From contig DAHWNW010000002.1 of assembly GCA_027339745.1 (NCBI GenBank), forward strand, positions 119,725-183,724: DNA of 64,000 nt, in the 5' to 3' direction. The stretch is from Nitrososphaerota archaeon. Lineage in GTDB: Archaea; Thermoproteota; Nitrososphaeria; Nitrososphaerales; Gagatemarchaeaceae. The translations under genes and the position numbers were made by a program. A model generated the notes under the pieces. The model made no database searches. It was not told the origin of the DNA and saw nothing but the letters and a program-made list of their open reading frames with translations. Shown piece by piece: positions 1 through 9,277 of the stretch. Positions within the stretch are counted from its first letter, which is position 1; the number at the start of each line of letters is the position of its first letter.

Positions 1-625
1 AAGGTCTTGGAGACAGCACCAGCACCCGATCCCCAAGCATGACCGCCTCTGAAACGCTATGGGTGACGAAGAACACGGTCTTATTCAGGCTCTCCGTGAT
101 CTTCAACAGCTCGGTGGCCATCTCTTCCCTCGTGAGTTCGTCAAGCGACCCGAACGGCTCGTCCATTACGAGTATCTGTGGGTCGTGAATCAGCGCACGG
201 GCCAGGCTTACCCGATGTTGCATCCCGACCGAGAGTTCTCGAGGATACAACGACTCGAAGCCCTTCAGCCCTACGCTGGCCAGAAGGGCCGAGGCTTTCT
301 TCCGGGCGGATTCCTTATCACCATGGAGCAGTTCAATGGGAAGGAGGACGTTCTCGATGGCGCTTCTCCAGGGCATCAACGCAGGCTTTTGATAGACATG
401 TCCCACCCCTCGCATGGGCAACGCGACGGCCTTGCCGGAGATTGTCACGCTCCCAGTGGTCGGTTCGGTCAGGCCTGTGATGATCCTCAGCAGGGTGGTC
501 TTGCCACACCCTGAGTGCCCCACGATGGACACGAACTCTCCTGCCTTGACGTCGAATGAGACTGAATCTATCGCCCTGACGACCCCCTTTTTGCTGGTCG
601 TGTAGGTCTTCGAGACAGACCTCAC
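1..625 (-). CDS. ABC transporter ATP-binding protein (nitrate/sulfonate/thiamine-precursor type), 3' end cut by window
   Basis: Cytoplasmic ATPase of a three-part importer, energising the permease encoded just upstream. About 208 residues are visible. They contain Walker A GHSGCGKTTLL, the signature LSVGMQHRVSLARAL (a variant of LSGGQ), Walker B ILVMDEPFGSLDE and the switch histidine in VTHSVSEA, all in the usual order for SsuB/TauB-like proteins. The C-terminus lies beyond base 1. I chose the GTG at 625 because the protein then begins VRSVSKTY, the usual first strand of these ATPases; the frame stays open slightly further into the permease stop region, so the start is uncertain. It follows the permease by about 22 bases and is almost certainly in the same operon. 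Confidence 0.88.
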   Translation of the reverse strand, partial: MRSVSKTYTTSKKGVVRAIDSVSFDVKAGEFVSIVGHSGCGKTTLLRIITGLTEPTTGSVTISGKAVALPMRGVGHVYQKPALMPWRSAIENVLLPIELLHGDKESARKKASALLASVGLKGFESLYPRELSVGMQHRVSLARALIHDPQILVMDEPFGSLDELTREEMATELLKITESLNKTVFFVTHSVSEAVMLGDRVLVLSPRP

Positions 626-647
626 TGAAACCAGGGGGCGGGGACCG

Positions 648-1421
648 TCAAGCGTGCTGGGGCTCCCTCCACGGTACCAAGAGCCGCTCTAGAAGCGCAA
701 CAGAGCCATAGAACAAGAACCCCATCAGGACGAGCTCCGCCGCTGCCGCGAACATGAGCGGGGTGTTCAGGCTGACCTGGGAAGAGAGGATCAAGAAGCC
801 CAGCCCTGAGCTTGACGAGATGAACTCGGCCACCACGGCCCCGACGAGGGCGAGCCCGGCGGCGACTCTGAGCCCTGCGAAGATGCTGGGCAACGCGCTA
901 GGGAACTGGACCTTCCTCAGCAGGACGAGCTTGCTCGAGTCGAAGGATGTGACGAGGTCGAGCATCTCCCGTTCCGAAGATTCGAAGCCAGCTACGGCAT
1001 CCACCACGATGGGGAAGAAACAGACCAGGAAGACCGTCAGTATCCGTGGCATGATGTTCAACCCAAGCCAGAGAAAGAGGATAGGCGCGAAAGCGACCTT
1101 CGGCATCACCTGAGCAGCTACTACGAGAGGCTCTATGACCGCGCGCAGCGGCCGTGAAAGCACCATTCCAACTGCGAGGGCTATTCCTCCCACCACCGCG
1201 AGCAAGAAGCCGGCGAGCACTTCCTCGAGGGTCGCCACGGTGTGCTCAACCCACGGGATTCTCCCTGTGGTGAACTGAGCAAAGACGGAAGTTGGAACAG
1301 GCAGTATGTAGCTCGGGATGTGCAGTAGAGGGATAATCAGTTGAAGTGCCAACAGGACCAGCGCGATGGCTGCGAGAGGCGGCAGGAGGGAGCTAATCGC
1401 ACGCCTGAGGCTCTGACTCAT
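648..1421 (-). CDS. ABC transporter permease (SsuC/TauC/ThiX-like)
   Basis: Integral membrane subunit that forms the translocation path of the importer. The 257-residue length is usual for the family. Hydrophobic segments are visible near residues 13-35, 67-90, 100-120, 127-142, 188-205 and 222-245. The cytoplasmic EAA-type coupling loop is seen as QFPSALPSIFAGLRVAAG near residues 170-187. It starts with ATG. It lies between the substrate-binding protein (37 bases upstream) and the ATPase (downstream). Substrate cannot be read from the permease; nitrate, sulfonate and pyrimidine-precursor systems all use this fold. Confidence 0.88.
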   Translation of the reverse strand: MSQSLRRAISSLLPPLAAIALVLLALQLIIPLLHIPSYILPVPTSVFAQFTTGRIPWVEHTVATLEEVLAGFLLAVVGGIALAVGMVLSRPLRAVIEPLVVAAQVMPKVAFAPILFLWLGLNIMPRILTVFLVCFFPIVVDAVAGFESSEREMLDLVTSFDSSKLVLLRKVQFPSALPSIFAGLRVAAGLALVGAVVAEFISSSSGLGFLILSSQVSLNTPLMFAAAAELVLMGFLFYGSVALLERLLVPWREPQHA

Positions 1422-1458
1422 GGCCGAACTTCGGATTTCAATCTAAAAGAACATCGCG

Positions 1459-2508
1459 TCAGGGCGCACGAACGAACTGGTCCGTGTAGAGCGAAGAAAC
1501 GTTCAGGGAGCTTTGTGAGCCTGTCCCTTCCAAGACGAGGTTTAGAGTCGACTGCATCCTGGCAGGACTGAGCCAGCCATAGGTAAGCGGGTTCGAAGTG
1601 GTGTTGGCTCCCACCATGCAGCAGGAGAGGAGGAGATTGATGCCTTCGATGGCAGAAGTCTCGTTGAGCTGGGGCTCGTACTTCACCAACGAGGCCGCCG
1701 CTCCAGCGGGATCTTTCGAGGCGGCTACGACGCTCTGCATGGTTGCCAGGACCATCCTCTGGACTAGTGACGGGTCTTTAGAAATCACCTGGGTGGTGGT
1801 CAGCAGAGCTGACCCGTATGCGTCTATCCCGTAAGCTTCGAACGGGAATAGACCCACCTGAATTCCATTCGCGGATGCTGCTGCCTGAACATCTCCATAG
1901 GAATCCAAGGGCTTCAGGATGTATTGCAGCTTTCCGGAAACGAAGAGGGGAGTTATCACAGACTGGCTCCCGTAACTCAACTTCAGGGAGCTCGAGTTGA
2001 TGCCGTTGAGCTTCGCGAGGACGTAGAACATGTCAGTCTGGACGCTCGTGGAGGGGCTGTTCGCACCCCCGGCCTGTCCTTCTAGGTCCGCGAGGGAGCT
2101 GATGGTAGCTTTGTTGTAGTAGATGCTGTAGAACGTCTTCTGATACACGGCCGCCACTACCCTGACGTTGGTTATGTTCGAAGACAACTCGGCGAGCACG
2201 AGTCCGGGGACGTCTGCCAGCGCGAAGTCGACTTTTCCCGCCGCTAGCGCCGATATGGAGGCTGACGCTCCTGTCCCAGGTTGTATCGTAAGGTCAATCC
2301 CGTTAGACTTGTAGATCCCGTGATCTAGGCCGTAATAGTAAGGGAAGTGGTTGTATGTGGGAGTGAAATCGAGGAGGAGGGTCACTTTGTCGGGGGCAAC
2401 GCTCGACCCCGCGTAGACGTACAACCCCCCTGCAGCGACGACCAGAATCAGAATGACAGATACGACGGCCGTCGTCCGGCCGATGCCGTATGGCGCGGCG
2501 ATGTGCAA
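1459..2508 (-). CDS. NMT1/ThiY-like substrate-binding protein
   Basis: Extracytoplasmic solute receptor of the importer, 349 residues from a TTG start. Residues 12-34 form one hydrophobic segment that can act as a signal anchor; no lipobox cysteine follows it. The mature part opens with LLLDFTPTYNHFPYYYGLDH, which resembles the LDWxPNTxHxGxYVA opening of thiamine-pyrimidine (ThiY/THI5) and related NMT1 receptors, and continues with GKVDFALADVPGLVLAE, where NMT1-family proteins bind ligand. This favours a pyrimidine or other small organic anion as substrate, but nitrate or sulfonate cannot be excluded. It is the first gene of the three-gene operon. Confidence 0.85.
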   Translation of the reverse strand: MHIAAPYGIGRTTAVVSVILILVVAAGGLYVYAGSSVAPDKVTLLLDFTPTYNHFPYYYGLDHGIYKSNGIDLTIQPGTGASASISALAAGKVDFALADVPGLVLAELSSNITNVRVVAAVYQKTFYSIYYNKATISSLADLEGQAGGANSPSTSVQTDMFYVLAKLNGINSSSLKLSYGSQSVITPLFVSGKLQYILKPLDSYGDVQAAASANGIQVGLFPFEAYGIDAYGSALLTTTQVISKDPSLVQRMVLATMQSVVAASKDPAGAAASLVKYEPQLNETSAIEGINLLLSCCMVGANTTSNPLTYGWLSPARMQSTLNLVLEGTGSQSSLNVSSLYTDQFVRAP

Positions 2509-2595
2509 TAGCTGGGACGGTTGGTAAGGCGTGATTTCAACCTTCGCCCCCCAACTGCCACGCGGAGGGACCTACGGGGGGCGTAGGGCGGAGGT

Positions 2596-3951
2596 CTAGG
2601 CGTGATTGGTCAGTATGACAAGAGGCCTAGCCTTGGACCAAAGTTCCCCCTCCGGACGCGCCTCTACTGTCAAATAGACGTGAGCCCCCACGACTGAAGC
2701 GAGATACTCCACTATACCCTCCAAGGCATCCTTTGGTAACGCGGACCCAGGCGAGACCCTCAGCCTGAACCTTGTCGGTTCGGTCTGGATAATTTGGAAG
2801 TCACGAAGGCCGAACCCTGACTCGATGGCATCAGCCACCTGAAGAGGCGAAACACGCGCTCCATCGTATCCGAGCAGGCAGTCGACAGCTTTCCCGTGTA
2901 CCGACCTCAGGCGCCTGAGGTTTGACCCGCAGGGGCAGGTACCTTCCTCCGCGAGTTCGACCAGGTCCCCAACAGGGTATCTGATCAGCGGCATCGAAGG
3001 ATTGTGAAGCTGAGTCACCACCAACTCCCCAGACTCACCTGGCGCCACTTGTTCCCCGTCTCTGATGACCTCGAAGATTGTGTAGTCTTCGTTAAGGTGT
3101 ATCCCCGTCTTGAATCTGCAGTCCGCCCCTATGCTTCCAGCCTCAGTGGATCCATACATGCGGAGCGTCTTAGCTTTGAATCCCACCTCCAATTCCTTGG
3201 CGCAAGAGTCAGTCAGGATTTCGTTGGTGCAAATCAGGCCCTTGGCGGCTATCTCCTGTCCGCCTGAGCGCATCGCCACCCCTATTCTCCTCAAGTGGCT
3301 CGGCCTGCAAAAGATGAAACTTGGATTGAGAGCCGCAAGCCTCGCGGCTTCCATCTCCACGTCAGAAGGGATGCTTCGGAGCACCTTGACCTGCGGTATG
3401 GGCCTACCAAGGAACGTCGCAAATGGCACTTCAGCCAGCTGCGTGGTACTCCGCACTGACCCGTCCTTGTCAATCCTGGTCCGCCATCCTCGCGGAGGAT
3501 CCCATACTGTTACGACCTTATCCCATGGCTTAAGGCCGAAGTTCATGAGCCTTCTCAGGTAGAGACAGTCCCTCACAGTGATGAACTCTCTCGAATAGGC
3601 GATGCCGACGGAGGCACCAGTAGTGCCGCTAGTGACCTTCGCGAACTCTGGCAGGGCTCCCCTCGACCGGAGATCGCCGTTGACGTCTCGGCGTATGTCT
3701 TCCTTAGTCAGGAACGGCAGCTTCTTCAAGTCTGCTACTCCTTTGATGTCTTCGGGAACAAGCCCCGAGCGCTTGAAGGCAGACTTGTAATAAGGCACAA
3801 AGAGGTTCACGTGCCTGACCAGACGCCTCAACTTCTCGTCCTGGAGCTTCCTGAGGTCCTGCACGGAGAATCGGTACGACCGCATCGCGGACGCTAAGCC
3901 GACAGTTACTCCGGCGTAGTGCGCCCAGCTCTTCGGAAAGTCGAGCTTCAA
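2596..3951 (-). CDS. PaaK/CapK-like adenylate-forming enzyme (phenylacetate-CoA ligase family)
   Basis: Member of the AMP-forming acyl-CoA ligase superfamily; the family activates a carboxylate with ATP. The 451-residue protein has the opening typical of PaaK and CapK proteins (LRRLVRHVNLFVPYYKSAF, then LKKLPFLTKEDIRRD), the phosphate-binding loop VTSGTTGASVG, the A5 motif YGSTEAG and the A7 motif LIRYPVGDLVE, followed by the CPCG segment common in this group. The true substrate is unknown. The neighbouring glycosyltransferase, 370 bases away on the same strand, suggests the CapK branch, which is found in polysaccharide loci, rather than phenylacetate breakdown. The start is a TTG at 3951. 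Confidence 0.85.
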   Translation of the reverse strand: MKLDFPKSWAHYAGVTVGLASAMRSYRFSVQDLRKLQDEKLRRLVRHVNLFVPYYKSAFKRSGLVPEDIKGVADLKKLPFLTKEDIRRDVNGDLRSRGALPEFAKVTSGTTGASVGIAYSREFITVRDCLYLRRLMNFGLKPWDKVVTVWDPPRGWRTRIDKDGSVRSTTQLAEVPFATFLGRPIPQVKVLRSIPSDVEMEAARLAALNPSFIFCRPSHLRRIGVAMRSGGQEIAAKGLICTNEILTDSCAKELEVGFKAKTLRMYGSTEAGSIGADCRFKTGIHLNEDYTIFEVIRDGEQVAPGESGELVVTQLHNPSMPLIRYPVGDLVELAEEGTCPCGSNLRRLRSVHGKAVDCLLGYDGARVSPLQVADAIESGFGLRDFQIIQTEPTRFRLRVSPGSALPKDALEGIVEYLASVVGAHVYLTVEARPEGELWSKARPLVILTNHA

Positions 3952-4321
3952 ACGCTGTCTCCCAACTCGCCCCTCACTCCGTAGGTTCCTAGTTAAGGTG
4001 CACCGTGAGGCAGAGGCACCCGACTGGAGGCGGGCCCACTTTGCACAGCGCTGGGAGCCATATGTTCATGGAAACCTTGTCGTCATCCCGCTTGATGAGC
4101 GCGCCTTGACACCCCGACTGCACGAAAGGGAAGAGGGGCAAATGACAGGATTGGAGGCGCGTTGAACTGGAAGTCCGGAGGGGACCGGCGGAGAATCGCC
4201 CTGCCATGGAAAGGAGTCGGCCGGGCCTCGCTGTGCCACGTTGTCCAACAAGTCCTGCGAGGCCACGAAGGGCCCGGCAACACCCCCGCCAACCAGCGAA
4301 GCATCTCTAACCATAGGGTGG
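3952..4321. other. Intergenic spacer, no gene recognised
   Basis: 370 bases between the CapK-like gene and the glycosyltransferase. Open frames here are short, and their translations are rich in Pro, Ser and Arg without recognisable motifs. No tRNA arms, terminator hairpin or long repeat stands out. It may be a gene remnant. Confidence 0.4.
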
Positions 4322-5530
4322 TCAAGTCAGCATGCTTTCGTAAAGCGCCTCCATTCTGTTCGCAACTGCGCCCATTGTGTATGTTGATCGATATGTGGTG
4401 TAGGCGTCCCTCCCCATTTCTGCCGCCTTCAGCGGGTCCCTGAAGAGGCTCGCCATCTTGGCCGCCCACGCCCCCGCGTCAAAGGGCGAGACGAGAAAGC
4501 CTTCCCTCCCGTCGGTGATGATGTCTGACATGGGCCTGACATCTGAGGCGAGGACCGACCGCGCAGAGGCAAACCCCTCTATCATGGAGATCCCAAAGCC
4601 CTCCATCAGGCTCGGAAAGACCATGAACAGGGATCTTGAAATCAGCCTCAGCTTATCCTCCTGCCGAACCCAACCCGCAAATATGACGTTGACGTGGAGC
4701 GAAGCCGCCAATCCCTCGAGCGCCCGGCGGTGGGGCCCGTCCCCCACCACGTAGAGTCGGACTTCGGGAACCTCGTGGGAAAGCTTCGCCATGGCCGCCA
4801 GGATTGTTTCCAGGTTCTTGTAGAAGACCAGCCTGCCCACGAAGACCACCTCAGGGCGACCAGGAGGAGGGGGCGGGGCGGCGGGGTAGTCCAGCTCGTC
4901 TATGCCGTTAGGAACAACAGCCAAGCACCTTGGTTCGACTCCGCATCCAATCAGATCGTCTCTTGTCGATTCGCTGACGGCGTGGAAGACGGACGGCTTC
5001 AAGTTGAGGACCGTGGCCTCTAGAAACCTGGCGACGACAGCCGAAAACGAAGGGAAGCGGGAGCCTGACTCTCGCTTCCAGGCCTCCCAAAACGCGGCGG
5101 AGGACCTCCTATAGACGTCATGGAAGGTTATCACGTGGGGTGACCTGAATATACGGGCACATGCGGCTCCGCTGAGCGATGGGACATACGTGTTAGAGTG
5201 GACGAGCGTGCGACCCAGCGTTCGATACCCAGCCATCAGCCTGACCCCAGCTATAAGTGAAGATACGAAGAAACTCAGGTTTGAGAGGAGGCCAGAAGGA
5301 AGCGCGCCGCCGTAGGGCATTTTGAGTCCAACTCTGTGCACACTAATCCCATCCACCCCTTCCGATGATGGTGCCCCGTGAACCCTCTGGGTGATGACGT
5401 GCACCTCATGCCCGCGCCTTACCATCTCCCTTGCCAACATGTAGATGAGGTATTCCCCCCCTCCATACGTCAGCGGATAGAAGAACTGCGTGAAGTAGAT
5501 GACCCTTGTTTTCCCTCTTCCCCTGCTCAA
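4322..5530 (-). CDS. Glycosyltransferase family 4 protein (GT-B fold)
   Basis: Likely transfers a sugar from a nucleotide donor to a lipid or polysaccharide acceptor at the cytoplasmic membrane face. The 402-residue protein has the GT4 N-terminal pattern (YPLTYGGGEYLIYMLAREM, then GHEVHVIT), the hinge VVPNGID followed by VVFVGRLVFYKNLETIL, and the donor-binding EX7E motif in EGFGISMIEGFA with the glutamates seven residues apart. These support a retaining GT-B enzyme. Donor and acceptor are unknown. The CapK-like neighbour on the same strand suggests a small surface-glycan locus. The start is a TTG at 5530. Confidence 0.88.
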   Translation of the reverse strand: MSRGRGKTRVIYFTQFFYPLTYGGGEYLIYMLAREMVRRGHEVHVITQRVHGAPSSEGVDGISVHRVGLKMPYGGALPSGLLSNLSFFVSSLIAGVRLMAGYRTLGRTLVHSNTYVPSLSGAACARIFRSPHVITFHDVYRRSSAAFWEAWKRESGSRFPSFSAVVARFLEATVLNLKPSVFHAVSESTRDDLIGCGVEPRCLAVVPNGIDELDYPAAPPPPPGRPEVVFVGRLVFYKNLETILAAMAKLSHEVPEVRLYVVGDGPHRRALEGLAASLHVNVIFAGWVRQEDKLRLISRSLFMVFPSLMEGFGISMIEGFASARSVLASDVRPMSDIITDGREGFLVSPFDAGAWAAKMASLFRDPLKAAEMGRDAYTTYRSTYTMGAVANRMEALYESMLT

Positions 5531-6100
5531 AGGCTGACCTCCTCCAATGGCCGAGAACGGGTCATGAAGTGCCTGATACGCGTGCGTCTAAAAAGAGATT
5601 TGAGCGAGGGTAGTGTTCCCTGCCAGAAAAGAGCTGGCCGGGCCAGACAAATTCCAGACAGCGGTCCGGAGATTCGCGTGTGCGTCCTTGACGGGAGGCC
5701 ATCGAAAGTGCCAGGCGTTGGGCCAACCGTCGCGCTTCGCTTGATTCGGCGTCTGGGATGGACAAATGGAAGGCTATCAATCCTGAATATGAGTTGACCT
5801 GTGACGTCAACAGGACTGAGAACACGATCCATGCCAGTCATGGGTCGAACCTCACCGACCCGCAGGGGGGAACCGCTTTGGTCCCGTCACTGAGCCGACG
5901 AGCGTCGGGTTAAGAGCGTACAAGGGTTGACGCCTGGCTCTGGAGCACTTCAGTGACCCATAGCGCGGAATGATGAATGCGTGGGATGCTGGAAGCTCCA
6001 TGGACGAAAGTCACCCAGAAACGTTGCGGGGAGGCAGAAGCTCAGGCCGAAGCACGGACCTCCTTGGTAGTTTAAAAAGGCCCGAGAGGCAGCTGACTTT
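5531..6100. other. Intergenic spacer between divergent genes, no gene recognised
   Basis: About 570 bases between the glycosyltransferase (minus) and aIF2 gamma (plus). Short open frames on both strands lack motifs. Only the AT-rich promoter-like box just before aIF2 gamma stands out. Confidence 0.4.
6071..6079 (+). promoter_or_regulatory. TATA-like box of the aIF2 gamma gene
   Basis: The AT-rich stretch tttaaaaag is centred about 26 bases before the GTG start at 6101 and has no ribosome binding site after it. The spacing fits an archaeal TATA box giving a leaderless transcript. Confidence 0.5.
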
Positions 6101-9100
6101 GTGTCTGAACAGAAGGCCTCGGAGGCATCGCAGCTGCAGACCCCGCTCCCGAAGCAACCCGAGGTGAACATCGGCACCTCCGGGCACGTCGACCATGGGA
6201 AGTGCGTCGGTTATTTTGATTACGCTTTAGTGAATGGCCAGCCAATGACAGGTCAAGAGATTGACAATTTGATGTCGCAACAAGGCAAGCTCATTGCAAG
6301 AATTGACGAGGGAGAATACTACTCGTTCGAGGATAACTCTGTAATATCCATGGATGAAAAATTTCAGCCCGTCATCGGCAAAGCGAGGTTCTACAAGGAA
6401 CACTATCGAGGAGTAATGGTGAACATCGAGACGTCGACGGGCAGAAAAATTTCAGTCACACCCTCACACCCTCTCCTAGTCAACCGAGGCGGTACAATCC
6501 TTTGGATTCCATCAGAAGCCCTTGCTCAGGGAGACCACGTTTCCATTCTGAGGACCGTTCCGCTCCCTGAGGACGCGGCATTCTACGAGCCTGTGAATGA
6601 AATGCGGCAGATGTTTGACTTGGTCACGTGGGAGGAGTACGAACAGTTGCGCGTGGCATCCAACGAGTTCTCCAACTTGCATGGTTTGGACGAAAGGCAG
6701 ATTGACCAGATTCGAATCGTCGCTGGGCTGCCGGTCAGCAAGCTGTGCAGGCGTGCGAAAGTTAGCGAGAACAGCTACCGGAAGCTTCTCCGGGGCAAAC
6801 CAATTCGCATTGATTCGAGGGTGAGACTGCTTACAGCCCTCGAAAGAAGCGGGATGCAACGGCTGACGCCAGGGCAATTCCTGATTGGGATGAAGCGCGG
6901 GAGGTACCCAACGCGCAAACTCACTTCATTAACCATGGACGTCGACCTAGCCAAGTGGTTCGCCTTTGTCTGGTCCGGGGGGACCAGCCGCGCTAACTCC
7001 GTTGGCGTAACGCAGACAGTCCAGATGGAAATGCTTCTGGAGTGGCGAGAAATCACAAGGCGGAAACTTGGAGTCGAAATCAGAGCTTACAAGGACGGTA
7101 GCTATAGAATCAACAATTTTCCATTCGTCTGGTACCTGCGGAAGAAGTTCGGTTTCGTTCCGGGAAACGAGTCGGTGCGCCACATACAACCGTGGGTCTG
7201 CAAGCTCCCCAAGGCCCAGAAGAAGGCGTTCCTAAGGTGGTTTCTGACTCTGGACGGTGAATTCGATAAGCATTCCGGCCAGATCATAGTCACCCAAGCC
7301 AACGAGAAGAACATCGTGATACTTGCATACCTTCTCCATTCCTTTGGAATTGTCCCTCGACTCGGTGTCCGAACCCGGAAACTTAAGAGAGGCATGAAGG
7401 AATACTTCAAACTTTCCATCTCCGGCAGGAGCGACCTTGGGACCTTCGCACGCGAGATTGGTTTCGAGGACTTGAGAATCCAAGAGAAGCTGACGCGATA
7501 CCTCGAGAGAATCAAGAAGGAATCAAAGGAAACAGATTTCTCAATTCCAATCGACTTTGACACCTTCAAGGAGCATCTCCGAATATCTGGGCTCGTGCGA
7601 GAGGGGTTTGGGGGAACAGCACCCCCATTCATGGGGAGCTCGGAATGGTACAAGGCATACGAGATGGCAGGGACGAGCGGGCGCCTCTCCCGAACAAGGC
7701 TCCTTCTCGTCATCCGCGAGATTGACTCGCAGGTGCAAAGGCTACAAGGATCACTCTCCAGGCTACGTTCGTCACCCTCAGGCATTCTCGCGCACATGTC
7801 CCTCGCTGGATTCCCGCAGGGAACGATCGCAAACGAGCTCGGTTTCAGTCGCAGAAAACTGATGAGAATCCTGAAGAAAGGAACGGCAACTGAACTGGAG
7901 TCTCTCGCAGTCCACGTCGAAGAAAAGACCCGCAAGAACATAAAGTCGATTGAATCTTGGTTGGTACAGCTGCGGCGACTGGCGACAACCCCGATGGAGT
8001 TTGACAGGATCGACAGGATTGATCGCGAGACATACGATGGGATGGTGTTCGACCTCAGCGTTCCGGGGCCCATGAACTTCATCGGAGGAACCACGTCCAT
8101 CGTCTGTCACAACACGACCCTTACCCAGGCACTCACCGGCGTGTGGGCCAGCGCCCACAGCGAAGAGCTCAGGCGCGGAATCACAATCAAAGTCGGCTAC
8201 GCCGACGCCGCGGTCTACAAATGCACCCAGGACCACGGCGCAGCTTCCTACTCGACTAGCCCCGTCTGCCCGGTGTGCGGGAGGAAGACGGTGTTCCTGC
8301 GGGCGATCAGCTTCGTAGACTGCCCGGGGCACGAGAGCCTCATGACCAACATGCTCGCCGGGGCGTTCCTTATGGACGGAGCCCTTTTGGTAGTGGCTGC
8401 CAACGAGCCTGTCCCGAAGCCCCAGACTCGGGAGCACCTCCAGGCTCTCCAGATGCTCGGGATGAAGAAGATAGTGATAGCGCAGAACAAGGTCGACCTC
8501 GTCACAGACGCGGAGGCAGAGAAGAACTACTCCCAGATTCAGAAGTTCACCAAAGGGACTGTCGCTGAAAGCGCGCCAATAATACCCATATCGGCCCAGC
8601 AAAAGCTGAACATCGACGCCCTCATCGAATCCCTCGAAAGCGTGGTCCCCACGCCGAAGAGAGACGCGGGCGCCAGCCCTCTCATGTACATACTGAGGAG
8701 CTTCGACGTGAACAAGCCAGGCGCGGCCGTACAAGGGCTCTCAGGGGGGGTACTGGGAGGGAGCCTGACCCGGGGGGAGCTCAGGGTGGGTGAAGAGATA
8801 GAGCTCAGACCCGGGATGGTGGACGAAAGGAGCGGGAAGTTCGTCCCTGTGATAACCAAGGTGTCTAGCCTCCAGACAAGCGCTGGCCCGTCAGACCGGG
8901 TCGGGCCCGGTGGGTTGATCGCCGTAGGGACACATCTCGATCCCACGTTCGTCAAAGGGGACCAGATGGTGGGGAGCGTCATAGGCAAGCCAGGGACCCT
9001 CCCGGAGACCCTCGAGCACGTCACGCTCGATGTGACACTGCTCGAGACGGCCGTAGGCGCAACGGAGCAAGTGAAGGTCGAGAAGCTAAAGCTCTCGGAG

Positions 9101-9277
9101 ACCGTCAGGCTCAACCTTGGCACGGCATCTACCCTGGCGGTCGCCACCTCGGTGAGAGGCGAGGTGGCTGAGCTGGACCTCAAGAAGCCCGTGGCGATCG
9201 AAAGCGGCATGCGCGCGGCCATCAGCAGGAGGATAGCCGAGAGATGGCGACTCATCGGGTCGGGCGTCCTGAAGTAA
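6101..9277 (+). CDS. eif2g: Translation initiation factor aIF2 subunit gamma, interrupted by an intein
   Basis: GTPase subunit of aIF2, which carries initiator Met-tRNA to the small ribosomal subunit. The 1058-codon frame encodes a host protein of 421 residues (usual length about 411-415) plus a 637-residue intein. Host motifs in order: GTSGHVDHGK (G1, split by the intein after Lys34), RGITIKVGYADA, a zinc knuckle around YKCTQDH and SPVCPVCG, DCPGHESLM (G3), QNKVDLV (G4), and the two C-terminal beta domains. GTG start; TATA-like box 26 bases upstream. The product can work only after protein splicing restores GHVDHGK-TTLTQ. It heads the cluster PIN-nadE-rpo7-spt4-coaE-rps24e-rps27ae, a common archaeal neighbourhood. 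Confidence 0.97.
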   Translation: MSEQKASEASQLQTPLPKQPEVNIGTSGHVDHGKCVGYFDYALVNGQPMTGQEIDNLMSQQGKLIARIDEGEYYSFEDNSVISMDEKFQPVIGKARFYKEHYRGVMVNIETSTGRKISVTPSHPLLVNRGGTILWIPSEALAQGDHVSILRTVPLPEDAAFYEPVNEMRQMFDLVTWEEYEQLRVASNEFSNLHGLDERQIDQIRIVAGLPVSKLCRRAKVSENSYRKLLRGKPIRIDSRVRLLTALERSGMQRLTPGQFLIGMKRGRYPTRKLTSLTMDVDLAKWFAFVWSGGTSRANSVGVTQTVQMEMLLEWREITRRKLGVEIRAYKDGSYRINNFPFVWYLRKKFGFVPGNESVRHIQPWVCKLPKAQKKAFLRWFLTLDGEFDKHSGQIIVTQANEKNIVILAYLLHSFGIVPRLGVRTRKLKRGMKEYFKLSISGRSDLGTFAREIGFEDLRIQEKLTRYLERIKKESKETDFSIPIDFDTFKEHLRISGLVREGFGGTAPPFMGSSEWYKAYEMAGTSGRLSRTRLLLVIREIDSQVQRLQGSLSRLRSSPSGILAHMSLAGFPQGTIANELGFSRRKLMRILKKGTATELESLAVHVEEKTRKNIKSIESWLVQLRRLATTPMEFDRIDRIDRETYDGMVFDLSVPGPMNFIGGTTSIVCHNTTLTQALTGVWASAHSEELRRGITIKVGYADAAVYKCTQDHGAASYSTSPVCPVCGRKTVFLRAISFVDCPGHESLMTNMLAGAFLMDGALLVVAANEPVPKPQTREHLQALQMLGMKKIVIAQNKVDLVTDAEAEKNYSQIQKFTKGTVAESAPIIPISAQQKLNIDALIESLESVVPTPKRDAGASPLMYILRSFDVNKPGAAVQGLSGGVLGGSLTRGELRVGEEIELRPGMVDERSGKFVPVITKVSSLQTSAGPSDRVGPGGLIAVGTHLDPTFVKGDQMVGSVIGKPGTLPETLEHVTLDVTLLETAVGATEQVKVEKLKLSETVRLNLGTASTLAVATSVRGEVAELDLKKPVAIESGMRAAISRRIAERWRLIGSGVLK
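6203..8113 (+). mobile_element. Intein in aIF2 gamma P-loop, with degenerate LAGLIDADG endonuclease domain
   Basis: 637-residue in-frame insertion beginning at Cys35 and ending ...SIVCHN, followed by Thr as the +1 residue. Block A starts CVGYFDYALVNGQ, block B is SVTPSHPLLV with the conserved T-x-x-H, and the C-terminal blocks are GMVFDLSVPGPMNFIGG and VCHN, so splicing residues (Cys1, His-Asn end, Thr+1) are present. Between them lies a DOD homing endonuclease. Motif 1 reads LAKWFAFVWSGG, where the acidic residue normally before the final Gly is replaced by Gly. Motif 2, FLRWFLTLDGEF, keeps its Asp. A helix-turn-helix-like stretch (VSKLCRRAKVSENSYRKLL) precedes motif 1. Splicing is expected; DNA cleavage is doubtful. 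Confidence 0.95.

Noticed and set aside
7102-8100. 332-codon open frame on the minus strand inside the aIF2 gamma intein
   Set aside because: It lies antisense to an intein with clear splice and endonuclease motifs; its translation is Ser/Arg-rich with no motif.
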